A program made the position numbers and the translations under genes. Of a stretch of 64,000 nt of DNA, positions 55,131 through 63,314 are shown piece by piece. Where the stretch lies: assembly GCA_963768025.1 (NCBI GenBank), contig CAVYGM010000019.1, positions 1 through 64,000 of the forward strand. The letters are read 5' to 3'. The stretch comes from CAVYGM01 sp963768025 (GTDB taxonomy: Bacteria; Bacteroidota; Bacteroidia; Cytophagales; Spirosomataceae). The notes beneath the pieces were generated by a model, which ran no database searches, was not told where the DNA came from, and saw only the letters and a program-made list of their open reading frames with translations. How positions within the stretch are numbered: the stretch's first letter is position 1; the number at the start of each line of letters is the position of its first letter.

Positions 55131-56645
55131 ATGCCCCTTACCGATTTGCCTTTGATTCGTAAAGCTTTCTCCGCCCGCTGGGGAATCCTGTTTTTCCTGA
55201 TCGTTGGTACCCTTTTCCGGGTGCAGGCACAAGGTCTGAAACTCAACGACGATGCCTACAGCAGCATTCCGCGAAAAACCTCTACTCTCACTACCGACGA
55301 TTCATTACCCGAACGGGTAGACCTTTCGGCCTATGTACCTACCGTTATCAATCAAGGAAGGCTTGGTACTTGCGTGGCGGTGTCGTCGGCTTACTATGCC
55401 CGTACCATCCTGGAAGCCATTCGGTTAGGCGTCACCGACAAAGCCACTATCGACGGGTTGCGGTTCTCACCCTCCTTCCTATACAACGCCATCAAAGACT
55501 CCACCGATCAAAACTGCACGGTAGGGACGGAGATTTCGGCGGCTCTGGAATTTATGAAAAATACGGGGGTAGTAAAGTACTCTCAGCTTGGGTATCCCAG
55601 CTGCGGGAGCAACCCTACCCTACCGGTACCCACGGAATCCCGAATTTTGGATTATATCAATCTCTTCGGCCTCACCGAACGGGGCGATGTGATCGTGCCC
55701 GTAAAAAAATCCTTGTCCGAAAAAACACCGGTGATCGTGGGGATTCAGGTGACGCCTTCGTTTGAGGAATTGGGTGGGTGGCGTCGGTTCTGGCGCGGAA
55801 TCCTGCTGTTTTTTGGCATAAAATCCGAAGAAGATTACGCCCTCTGGGATCCTTCCAATACCAGCAAAGACACCAAAGGCGGGCACGCGGTATGCCTGGT
55901 CGGCTACGACGACCACAAATTCGGGGGAGCTTTCAAGGCCGTGAATAGCTACGGCGAAGACTGGGGAGATCAGGGTTTTTTCTGGATCAGCTACACGGAT
56001 TTTGATACCTACGCCAAGTACGGGTTTCAGGCCTACGCCCGTCCCGACAACGACGCCGGCCGGATCAGGCTGTCCGCGGATGTTACCATTAATTACCCGC
56101 CCTACCGACCCGATAACCTGACGGCTTTTGTGAAAGAAAACTCTTCCAACCAGATGGTGGCCTATTCGCTGCTGAAGCCCCAGCCTTCCGGAACTGAGTA
56201 CAAATTTTTTGCGGATATTATTGATCAGAAAGGGTACCTGTATCTGATAGCCGCCAACGACAGAAAAACCGAAACAACGTTGTTATTTCCTACTCCCGAA
56301 AAGGATTTGAATGAAAGCCCGTTCATAGGTGCCAATACCAAGCTCATCCTTCCCTCGCCTGATTTTGACAGGATCTACCGGCTCAATAACGAAACCGGAA
56401 CTGAATACTGGCTCTTCCTTTTTTCTGAGGAACCGATCGAAATAGAAAAGTACGTGGCCGACATGAACGCCGGCTCTGGCAGCTTTACCGAGCGGGCTCT
56501 CCATGCCTTCGGCGATGCCTTGGTTCCCTACCAGAAGGTACGCTACAAAGAAAGGAAAATAGGATTTGTGTTGCAGGGAAATCATAGCGGCAAAATCGTA
56601 CCCCTACTGATTAGTTTGAAACACGTAAGCCGGGAGGGGGCCTGA
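55131..56645 (+). CDS. Papain-like (C1) protease with a DUF4384-like C-terminal domain
   Basis: A 504-residue exported protein with an N-terminal signal or anchor (ARWGILFFLIVGTLFRVQAQ). The papain-like active site is clear: oxyanion Gln75 and nucleophile Cys81 in INQGRLGTCVAVSSAYY, His252 in KGGHAVCLVGYDD and Asn272 in AVNSYGEDWGDQGFFWISY. After a linker (PPYRPDNLTAFVKEN) the last third reads GYLYLIAANDRKTETTLLFP, later IYRLNNETGTEYWLFLFSEE, which resembles DUF4384, a domain usually found on caspase-like proteins. The gene begins 13 bases after the caspase-like gene and ends in a strong terminator. A propeptide of about 40 residues lies between signal and active site. The substrate is unknown. 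Confidence 0.87.
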   Translation: MPLTDLPLIRKAFSARWGILFFLIVGTLFRVQAQGLKLNDDAYSSIPRKTSTLTTDDSLPERVDLSAYVPTVINQGRLGTCVAVSSAYYARTILEAIRLGVTDKATIDGLRFSPSFLYNAIKDSTDQNCTVGTEISAALEFMKNTGVVKYSQLGYPSCGSNPTLPVPTESRILDYINLFGLTERGDVIVPVKKSLSEKTPVIVGIQVTPSFEELGGWRRFWRGILLFFGIKSEEDYALWDPSNTSKDTKGGHAVCLVGYDDHKFGGAFKAVNSYGEDWGDQGFFWISYTDFDTYAKYGFQAYARPDNDAGRIRLSADVTINYPPYRPDNLTAFVKENSSNQMVAYSLLKPQPSGTEYKFFADIIDQKGYLYLIAANDRKTETTLLFPTPEKDLNESPFIGANTKLILPSPDFDRIYRLNNETGTEYWLFLFSEEPIEIEKYVADMNAGSGSFTERALHAFGDALVPYQKVRYKERKIGFVLQGNHSGKIVPLLISLKHVSREGA

Positions 56646-56661
56646 AGTCGGCCCCCTCCCG
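56631..56661. terminator. Strong bidirectional terminator
   Basis: CGGGAGGGGGCC (56631-56642) and GGCCCCCTCCCG (56650-56661) form a perfect 12-bp GC-rich stem with a 7-base loop, followed on the plus strand by TTGTGTATTTATTTTTT. It overlaps the last codons of the papain-like gene and separates it from the converging small gene. Confidence 0.85.
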
Positions 56662-56669
56662 TTGTGTAT

Positions 56670-56849
56670 TTATTTTTTGCTCACACGAGAGCCTATCAGG
56701 TACCCCGCTATAAGGCCAATGCCAGCCCCAATCAACAGGGACATGGTGTTAATGCCTTCTTCTTCCGGCAAGGCGTCGCGGTGGGCCTGAGCAAAGGCCA
56801 GGGATGCTATAAGAACAAAAAGCAAGGTTATTGCGTACGACTTTTTCAT
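56670..56849 (-). CDS. Small exported or membrane protein (59 residues)
   Basis: On the minus strand the ATG at 56849 gives MKKSYAITLLFVLIASLAFA, a signal-like helix, then QAHRDALPEEEGINT and a second, glycine-rich helix SLLIGAGIGLIAGYLIGSR ending in SKK. I do not recognise a family. The reading frame is short but has a convincing leader and a lysine tail. It lies 26 bases downstream of the TPR-kinase gene on the same strand, so it is probably co-transcribed with it, and it ends against the bidirectional terminator. Confidence 0.7.
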   Translation of the reverse strand: MKKSYAITLLFVLIASLAFAQAHRDALPEEEGINTMSLLIGAGIGLIAGYLIGSRVSKK

Positions 56850-56875
56850 AAGAGGTTGTTTAAGTGTAAACGTAT

Positions 56876-58882
56876 TTATACAGGTTCTGCGATTTGGGTA
56901 TTCAGGGGTAATTGCACGGTGAATTCTGATCCTTCGCCCACTTTACTTTTCACATCCAATTTTCCTCCGTGCCCTTTTGTCACTATATCAAACGCCAGCG
57001 AAAGTCCCAGGCCGGTACCTTGTCCGGTAGGTTTGGTGGTAAAAAATGGCTGGAATATTTTATCCAAAACTTTTTCCGACATTCCCGTTCCATTGTCCTT
57101 CACGCTCACCTCCAGCCTATCTTTCACTTTGCGGGTGGTTACCTCCACGGTAGGGACGTAGGTAGCATCCTTACTCTTTCTCTTTTTTTCAAGAACCGCA
57201 TAGATCGCGTTATTGGCCAGGTTATGGATTACCTTCCCTACATCACCCGGAATGACGTTCAATTTGGGAAGATCCGGGTCAAACCTGGTTTCCAGCACTA
57301 TTTGCGTACTGCTGTCTTTGGTTTGCAACGAATGGTAGGCTACTTTGAGGTGCTCTGACGCCAGCGCATTAATGTCGGTTGACTCCCGTTGGCCATTGGC
57401 ACGTTTGCTGATCTCGACCATGCCCCGTACGATCGCCCCGGCCTGCTTGCCGTGGTGGACTATTTTTTTGTGATTTTCGTGCAGTAAATTGGTGAGTTCC
57501 CTCACTTCCTCCGAGTTCCCCTTTTCGAGTTCCTCTTTCATTTCTACCAGCAACTCCACGTTAACATCCGAATAGTTGGTCACGAAGTTGAGCGGATTCT
57601 GGATTTCGTGCGCAATACCGGCGGTAAGTTCACCAAGGGAAGCCATTTTCTCCGCCTGAATGAGCTGGATTTGGGTAGTTTTCAACTCGGATAGCGTGCT
57701 TTCTAGTTTCTCCTTCTGCACTTTCAATACCCCGTGGGCCTTTTGCCGGATCCGGTTGTTGCGGTAGAGCAGAAAGGCAATGAACATGAACACCACAATC
57801 CCCACCAACAGTGCAATCGTCCGAATGCGATTCTCGTACAGGATCTTTTCGGTCTGCCGCTGTTGCTCCTGAATCTGTTCTTTCACACCAAGGTCATTGA
57901 TTTGCTTTACCTTTGCTTCGTCAAAAATCTGATCCTTTGCTTCAAAGGCCATTTTGAGGTACCTATGTGCCTTGGCTTTATCCGTGAGTTCATAAAGCTC
58001 GGAGAGCAACATGGAAGCGTCAAGAATCGCACTTGGATTATCTATCTGTTTGCCAAGTGCCAGGGCTTTTTCTGCGTAGTACTTCGAAGAGTCCACCTGC
58101 TCGACCTCCCAGAATACCCGTGCCATTTCAAAGTACGTTAAGCTCAGGTTGCTGATGTCCATGGCTGCTTCCGAGACCGGCAGGCTCATCCGATAATAAT
58201 CCAGCGCGGTGGAATATTCCTTCTTGCGATATTCTAGGTTACCCAAATTGATCAGCAAAGTATTGGCCGTACTGGCCTTGCGTTGCTTGGCAATCTGCAA
58301 CGCCATCAGGGTATAATACCGAGCGGAATCCAGCGTGCCCATAAAGGCGTAGTCAGTACCGAGGTTCTGACGGATAATTTCCAATAAAAGAGAATCTCCT
58401 AATTGTTCGGCTAGCGGCTTGGCCTGATTGTAGTAGTCTACTGCCCTTCTATAATCTTTCTGGGTGGAGTAGAGAATTCCGATATTATTGAAGATTCGGG
58501 CCATGTTGTCTATATCCTCATGGGTTTTAGACACATTGAGTGCATCAAAGTGAGCCTCTAATGCTTTTGCGTAACTACCAATGTTCTTGTAAATTGAACC
58601 GAGGCGGTTTTTAGTTCGTGCTTCCCCTTTGTAATACTCGATACGCACGGACAGGCTTATCGCCTGCTTTATATAGTCCATTGCCAGCAAAGGCTTGGAG
58701 TACATGTAGGTGCGGGCGATCTGATCGTAAAGCAGGACTTTGGAGGTATCGGCCATTGGCTCCTTCAGAATCCGATCAAGGCTATCGCTAAGGCTTTTCT
58801 GAGCGTACACTGCTCCGCTGATCAGAGATACGGATAGCGTAAGAAAAAGGATAAAGTTAAATTTTGTAACCAAATATCGCAT
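56876..58882 (-). CDS. TPR-containing sensor histidine kinase (HisKA type)
   Basis: A 668-residue kinase. A signal peptide (FILFLTLSVSLISGAVYA) is followed by about seven tetratricopeptide repeats (for example AMDYIKQAISLSVRI, RLGSIYKNIGSYAKA) in the periplasm, then one membrane helix (IALLVGIVVFMFIAFLLY), a coiled coil, the HisKA His in AGIAHEIQNPLNFV, and the HATPase boxes NNAIYAVLEKK, KDNGTGMS and GTGLGLSLAFDI. It differs from the kinase at 50230 in its His-box type (HisKA rather than HisKA_3) and has no response regulator nearby. The 59-residue membrane protein is its likely downstream partner gene. Confidence 0.94.
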   Translation of the reverse strand: MRYLVTKFNFILFLTLSVSLISGAVYAQKSLSDSLDRILKEPMADTSKVLLYDQIARTYMYSKPLLAMDYIKQAISLSVRIEYYKGEARTKNRLGSIYKNIGSYAKALEAHFDALNVSKTHEDIDNMARIFNNIGILYSTQKDYRRAVDYYNQAKPLAEQLGDSLLLEIIRQNLGTDYAFMGTLDSARYYTLMALQIAKQRKASTANTLLINLGNLEYRKKEYSTALDYYRMSLPVSEAAMDISNLSLTYFEMARVFWEVEQVDSSKYYAEKALALGKQIDNPSAILDASMLLSELYELTDKAKAHRYLKMAFEAKDQIFDEAKVKQINDLGVKEQIQEQQRQTEKILYENRIRTIALLVGIVVFMFIAFLLYRNNRIRQKAHGVLKVQKEKLESTLSELKTTQIQLIQAEKMASLGELTAGIAHEIQNPLNFVTNYSDVNVELLVEMKEELEKGNSEEVRELTNLLHENHKKIVHHGKQAGAIVRGMVEISKRANGQRESTDINALASEHLKVAYHSLQTKDSSTQIVLETRFDPDLPKLNVIPGDVGKVIHNLANNAIYAVLEKKRKSKDATYVPTVEVTTRKVKDRLEVSVKDNGTGMSEKVLDKIFQPFFTTKPTGQGTGLGLSLAFDIVTKGHGGKLDVKSKVGEGSEFTVQLPLNTQIAEPV

Positions 58883-58992
58883 GGATGTGTGAAGCTATTG
58901 AAAACATTCTTTCGTAATTTATTATTTTTTCTTCGAAAGCTGAATCTATTTATTCCAATAATTCCCTTTTACGCCCCTGTTCACGCTATTAG

Positions 58993-61428
58993 TTAGTCAA
59001 CGGTCACGGTACTTTTGCTACTCTGAATTTCAATTAGCTCAAAATTCCCCTCCAACCTGGGCTTTACCGACTTGGCATCTACCTTCCAATTCTTGAATCG
59101 TCCGGCCGGAAAGGCAACCACAAGTTTCCAGTCGGCTTTGGACTGTTCCAGGGTAATTTCAACCACCCCGGACATGCGTTCATACTGCATGGACAATTCA
59201 TTTGGCCCGACCACCACCTTCTCAAGACTTGCCTTATCCCACGACGAGGGCATGAGGGGTTGAACCCGGATGGTTTTTTCACCTGCCATGGGCTTGATCC
59301 CAAAAAACTGCTGGACAATTGGCACGGCGAAGCTGTACAGGTTCCAGGCCTGGGTCATCATGCCATAGTCGGGAGATACTTCATAAATAGAACCCGGCAA
59401 GGCATAGCCAAACGAACGGGCGATGCGTTTCAGATAGCCAAGCGCTTCGTCAGGGCGGCCGTAGTTGTTTTCGGCGATGGCCTGCACGCCGGTGGGTAGG
59501 GTCATCACTGCCCCGGTGTAGGAAAATACCTTCCGGTTTTTCCCGAAAGAACTTTCGTCTTTTCCGGCGCTCTCGTCCCGGTCAATGCCCGTTACGAACA
59601 TCCCGTACGGATTGACAAACTGGCTACCGGTTTTGAGGGCGATCAGGGCTTTGGCCGTATCGGCTATACCCATTTCCATGGGCGTGTTCACCACCCAATT
59701 GTGGTGCAGCACAAACCCCTGTTTCTGGCCCGGCGGCAGCTGGGCTATCCGTTTTTTGGCCGCCTGCAACTCCGCCACGGCCCAGGGCTTTTGCAACGTA
59801 TCGGCCCGTACAATTGCATCGTCCGTCAGCCGAATGGCTTGCTGCGAGGTACCTATAAAATCGGCGTAAGAGCTCGAAGCTGGCACCCAGAAATCGGTGT
59901 TGATTTTAGACTTTATCCGCTCCGAAATAGCCGCGTACTCTTTGGCTACCTCTGGTTCGCCCATTGCATCGGCCATACGGGAGGCATCGCCAAAGGCTTT
60001 CTGGGTGTATACGGCTACGTCCACCATCTCGCTGTCCATCCCGTGTATCTCCATCATTCCGAATCCATCGGGCAGCAGGTTTCCGTCCTGGTCGTTTTCC
60101 TTCATCAGCCATTGCAGGCCTTTTTTTACGGTAGGATAGTAGGTAGCCAAAAACTCCCTATCGCCCGTCCATTGGTATACGTGCCAAATGAGCGAAGCAA
60201 ACTGGGGGGTTTCGTTGATATTTCCGGGGTTAAACACCGCCCCGTTGGTGGAGACCTCGTGGACAATCCGCCCGTTGCCGTTGGCCTTCTCGGAAAGTTT
60301 GTGAATGAGCGCAATGGTACTATACACCAGATCTTTCCGCCCGGTGGCGATGGCCCCTTTCAGGGTATACTCATTATCCACCCCAAACCACCAGGGGTAG
60401 TCGGGGAGCCCGGCCGATAGCCCGCGTCCCTGCTCAGGCACGTCGCGCACCAGCCAGTCGGTATTGTACTTCACCCATTCGTAGGCCTTTTGTAGCTCCT
60501 TGTCGGGAATAGTAAGTCTGGCCTCCGCGGCTAGCGCCGCGTATCGTTCTTTTTTTGCCAACAAACTCTCTTTGGCCCGCCGATTCACCGAAGCGAAGGT
60601 TGCCTTTGCCTCCTCCTCGGAAACGTACGACCCAGCTATCACGATTTGCACCTGTACCGAGCCGTTGGCGGGTATTTCGAGCGCATATTCCAGTGCTCCC
60701 CGGCTTCCTTTTCCTTTGGGACGATACGCACAGGTGGAAGGGACCGTGCGGTGGGCCACGGGCCTGGTGGGTGATCCAGCCATCACAAACCAGGGGTTGA
60801 GACTATCCTTGGCTATCCAGCTTTGGGTGGGTTCGTCCCAGTTCATTCGATCCTGGGCATCGGTCATTCCCGTACGTTCCCCGAGCCAGGTGGGACGCAG
60901 ATCCGAAAAGGCTGTCCACTCAAAATCAACTTTTTTGCTCTCTGCATCCTGATTAAAAAACGTGTATTCCACCACTACGGCCTCCTTGCCATCGGGCACA
61001 AACTGGAAGCGTTCGACCCGCAAGCCACTTTCTGGCGCAGTATACACATGCTTGTTGGCAAAAGGATAATTAATGAATTTATCGGCCGTAGTCAGGCAAG
61101 ACCATTCCCCTTTGAACCGAAGCGCCGCCGTGAACCCATCGAGCAGTTTGATCGGATGGTCCCATACGCCACCCATTTCCCCTTCTACGTGCCAACCCAG
61201 ATCAGGAAATTGCCCATCCTGATTACCGATCATATACACGCGATCACCGGCTGTCACGAAGGGGGTGGCCAGGTACTCCGCCCGACCGCTAAGGCTGTCC
61301 ACATCCGAAACAAGCTGGCTCAACGAATCAGGAGCGGGGGAGTGAGAATTTTGGCAGCCACCATAAAGAAAAACAAGTGGCAGTAGAGCGGCCAAAGGGT
61401 GGATCCGAAAACGCCAAAGAGAATGCAT
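58993..61428 (-). CDS. Lipoprotein with a six-hairpin glycosidase-type domain
   Basis: An 811-residue lipoprotein: the leader ends in LVFLYGGC, so Cys25 is lipidated. The N-terminal part is a beta-rich domain (DRVYMIGNQDGQFPDLGWHV). From about residue 340 the sequence is that of an (alpha/alpha)6 barrel: LPDYPWWFGVDNEYTLKGAI, EVSTNGAVFNPGNINETPQF, YQWTGDREFLATYYPTVKKG, LQWLMKENDQDGNLLPDGFG and NPYGMFVTGIDRDES. The C-terminal end is a beta-sandwich. The fold suggests glycogen debranching, GH63-like or related glycosidases; the exact family and substrate are unknown. It precedes the TPR-kinase gene on the same strand and is divergent from the efflux operon. Confidence 0.8.
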   Translation of the reverse strand: MHSLWRFRIHPLAALLPLVFLYGGCQNSHSPAPDSLSQLVSDVDSLSGRAEYLATPFVTAGDRVYMIGNQDGQFPDLGWHVEGEMGGVWDHPIKLLDGFTAALRFKGEWSCLTTADKFINYPFANKHVYTAPESGLRVERFQFVPDGKEAVVVEYTFFNQDAESKKVDFEWTAFSDLRPTWLGERTGMTDAQDRMNWDEPTQSWIAKDSLNPWFVMAGSPTRPVAHRTVPSTCAYRPKGKGSRGALEYALEIPANGSVQVQIVIAGSYVSEEEAKATFASVNRRAKESLLAKKERYAALAAEARLTIPDKELQKAYEWVKYNTDWLVRDVPEQGRGLSAGLPDYPWWFGVDNEYTLKGAIATGRKDLVYSTIALIHKLSEKANGNGRIVHEVSTNGAVFNPGNINETPQFASLIWHVYQWTGDREFLATYYPTVKKGLQWLMKENDQDGNLLPDGFGMMEIHGMDSEMVDVAVYTQKAFGDASRMADAMGEPEVAKEYAAISERIKSKINTDFWVPASSSYADFIGTSQQAIRLTDDAIVRADTLQKPWAVAELQAAKKRIAQLPPGQKQGFVLHHNWVVNTPMEMGIADTAKALIALKTGSQFVNPYGMFVTGIDRDESAGKDESSFGKNRKVFSYTGAVMTLPTGVQAIAENNYGRPDEALGYLKRIARSFGYALPGSIYEVSPDYGMMTQAWNLYSFAVPIVQQFFGIKPMAGEKTIRVQPLMPSSWDKASLEKVVVGPNELSMQYERMSGVVEITLEQSKADWKLVVAFPAGRFKNWKVDAKSVKPRLEGNFELIEIQSSKSTVTVD

Positions 61429-61753
61429 AGAGAAGAGCGGGTGAGATTGGCAACCAATTTATCTTGCAATATATGGGTTTTGCATAGGAATTTTAGAGGA
61501 TAATGAAAAAAAACCGAGCGTAAGGATTGACCTATAAAACGGAATTTAGCTCGCGATTTTTCTTTAAAATACTAATCAAAACCCATTTTAAAGAAGTTAT
61601 TTTGCAGTTCCTGGTTACTTTGTGTTTAGGTTTCTACCGTAAAGCTTAATCAGCCGAAACGTCCACTTTACCGATCCAGATAACCGCCCGTCCCAAAAGG
61701 CTGTGTGATTCGGACCACAGCTAGTAATATTGAGTATCAAACAATGTATAACT
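61429..61753. other. Divergent intergenic region between glycosidase and efflux operon
   Basis: No gene is seen in these 325 bases. An imperfect CGAGC/GCTCG hairpin (about 61516-61555) and TTATTTTG (about 61598-61605), one base off the TAnnTTTG consensus, are visible. The region must hold the promoters of the two divergent transcripts. Confidence 0.4.
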
Positions 61754-63244
61754 ATGATGTATTTGTTACGCCACCTACTTCTGACCCTTACTTTACTGGC
61801 GGGCAGCTTGGGCATAACCTGGGCTCAGGTAACTACCCAGGCCGCTACCACTGCTCCACTTTCCCTGGAAGAGTGTGTGCAGATAGCCCTGCAAAACAAT
61901 CCCCAGATTAAGCAGGCGGGGCTGCAGGTAGACGCCAATCAAAACAACCTGATCCAGTCAAAATGGCAACGGTGGCCCAACCTGGGTTTTAATGCCTCCC
62001 AGGGCTTTAACAATGGTCGTAACATTGACCCCTTCACAAACCAATTTGTGCAGCAAAACGTCAATTTCAATAACTACAGTATCAACTCTTCCGTGACGTT
62101 GTTCAATGGTTTCCTGCTGAAAAACAATATCCAGCAAAACGACCTTACCCTGCAAGCCAGTGATAAGGACCTGGATGCCACCCGCAACGACATTATTCTG
62201 AATGTAGCCCTCGCTTACCTGCAAGTGGTCAGCAACCAGGAGTTGATAGATGTGGCCCTGCGGCAGGGCGAAGCCACCCAGCTGCAACTGGACCGGACCA
62301 CCCGGCTCGTTCAGGCCGGCTCACTGGCCGAAAGCCAGCTGTTCGACCTGCGGGCTCAGCTTGCTAATGATGAACTATCGCTGGTAAATGCCCAGAACAA
62401 CCTGGAATCGGCCAAGTTGAACTTAAAATTGCTAATGAACCTGCCTGGCAGTGAGAATATAGAAGTACAAACCATCAATGCCCCCGATCCTACCATACAA
62501 GCTTATGAGGCTACGGTAAATGAGGTGTACGATACCGCCCTGGACAACCTACCCCAAATGCAAGCCGCCCAGCTGCGGGTGCAGTCGGCGGCCGTGGCGG
62601 TGGAGTCGGCAAAGTCGCAGGGGTTACCCAGCCTCACCTTCAGTGCGGGCGTAAGTACCAATTTTTCAAGTGCCGCCCCCAAGCAACGCTTCGTAGCGGA
62701 TGGTTCGGGTTCTACCACCAAGCAGGTAATTTCGCAGACGCGGTTTGTGCAGGCCGGGGAATTTACCTTCCCTATTACGGAACTGGTCACCGTCCCCAAC
62801 GGGGAAAATAGGTCGTTCGGGTATTTTGATCAATTAAATTTCAACCGGAGTTCGTCTTTTAACTTTAATTTGAGGGTACCTATTTTCAACCAATTCCAAA
62901 CTAAGTACCGGGTTTCTAATGCTCGTATTCAACAAAAAAACCTGGAATACCAGGTGGATCTGGCGGCCCAGCAGATCCGCCGGAATGTAGAACAGGCCTA
63001 CATTGATATGAGCAACTCAGGCAAACGCTACAGCGCTACGTCCAATCAGGTGCGGGCACTGGAAGAAGCCTTTCGGGTAGCCGAGAGCCGCTTCGCGGTG
63101 GGGGCCATCAACTCCGCTGAGTACAACATTGCTAAAGCGAACCTGGATCGGGCCCGTGCAAATCTGGTTCAAACGAAATATGATTACCTATTTCGGTCCA
63201 AAATTCTTGATTTTTACATGAATAAGCCCATCTCTTCCAACTGA
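61754..63244 (+). CDS. TolC-family outer-membrane efflux protein
   Basis: A 496-residue outer-membrane channel. A signal peptide (YLLRHLLLTLTLLAGSLGI, cleavage near TWAQ) leads to two OEP repeats: LSLEECVQIALQNNPQIKQA starts the first, and DNLPQMQAAQLRVQSAAVAVE the second. Long helices rich in Gln, Asn and Ala, with coiled-coil periodicity and short beta-hairpins (VSQTRFVQAGEFTF-like), form the trimeric tunnel. Start at ATG 61754 or 61757 is preferred to a TTG at 61730. A membrane-fusion protein gene starts 70 bases after its stop, so it belongs to a tripartite export system. Confidence 0.92.
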   Translation: MMYLLRHLLLTLTLLAGSLGITWAQVTTQAATTAPLSLEECVQIALQNNPQIKQAGLQVDANQNNLIQSKWQRWPNLGFNASQGFNNGRNIDPFTNQFVQQNVNFNNYSINSSVTLFNGFLLKNNIQQNDLTLQASDKDLDATRNDIILNVALAYLQVVSNQELIDVALRQGEATQLQLDRTTRLVQAGSLAESQLFDLRAQLANDELSLVNAQNNLESAKLNLKLLMNLPGSENIEVQTINAPDPTIQAYEATVNEVYDTALDNLPQMQAAQLRVQSAAVAVESAKSQGLPSLTFSAGVSTNFSSAAPKQRFVADGSGSTTKQVISQTRFVQAGEFTFPITELVTVPNGENRSFGYFDQLNFNRSSSFNFNLRVPIFNQFQTKYRVSNARIQQKNLEYQVDLAAQQIRRNVEQAYIDMSNSGKRYSATSNQVRALEEAFRVAESRFAVGAINSAEYNIAKANLDRARANLVQTKYDYLFRSKILDFYMNKPISSN

Positions 63245-63314
63245 TCCGGGTATCGAATCAGGGGATAAAAGATGGGGGTACTAAAATTGATTAACCGTAA
63301 ACCAAAAATAAAAA

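Noticed and set aside
59701..60420. Frame of 239 codons opposite the glycosidase lipoprotein gene
   Set aside because: The minus-strand gene is strongly supported by lipobox and fold; this frame has no family features.
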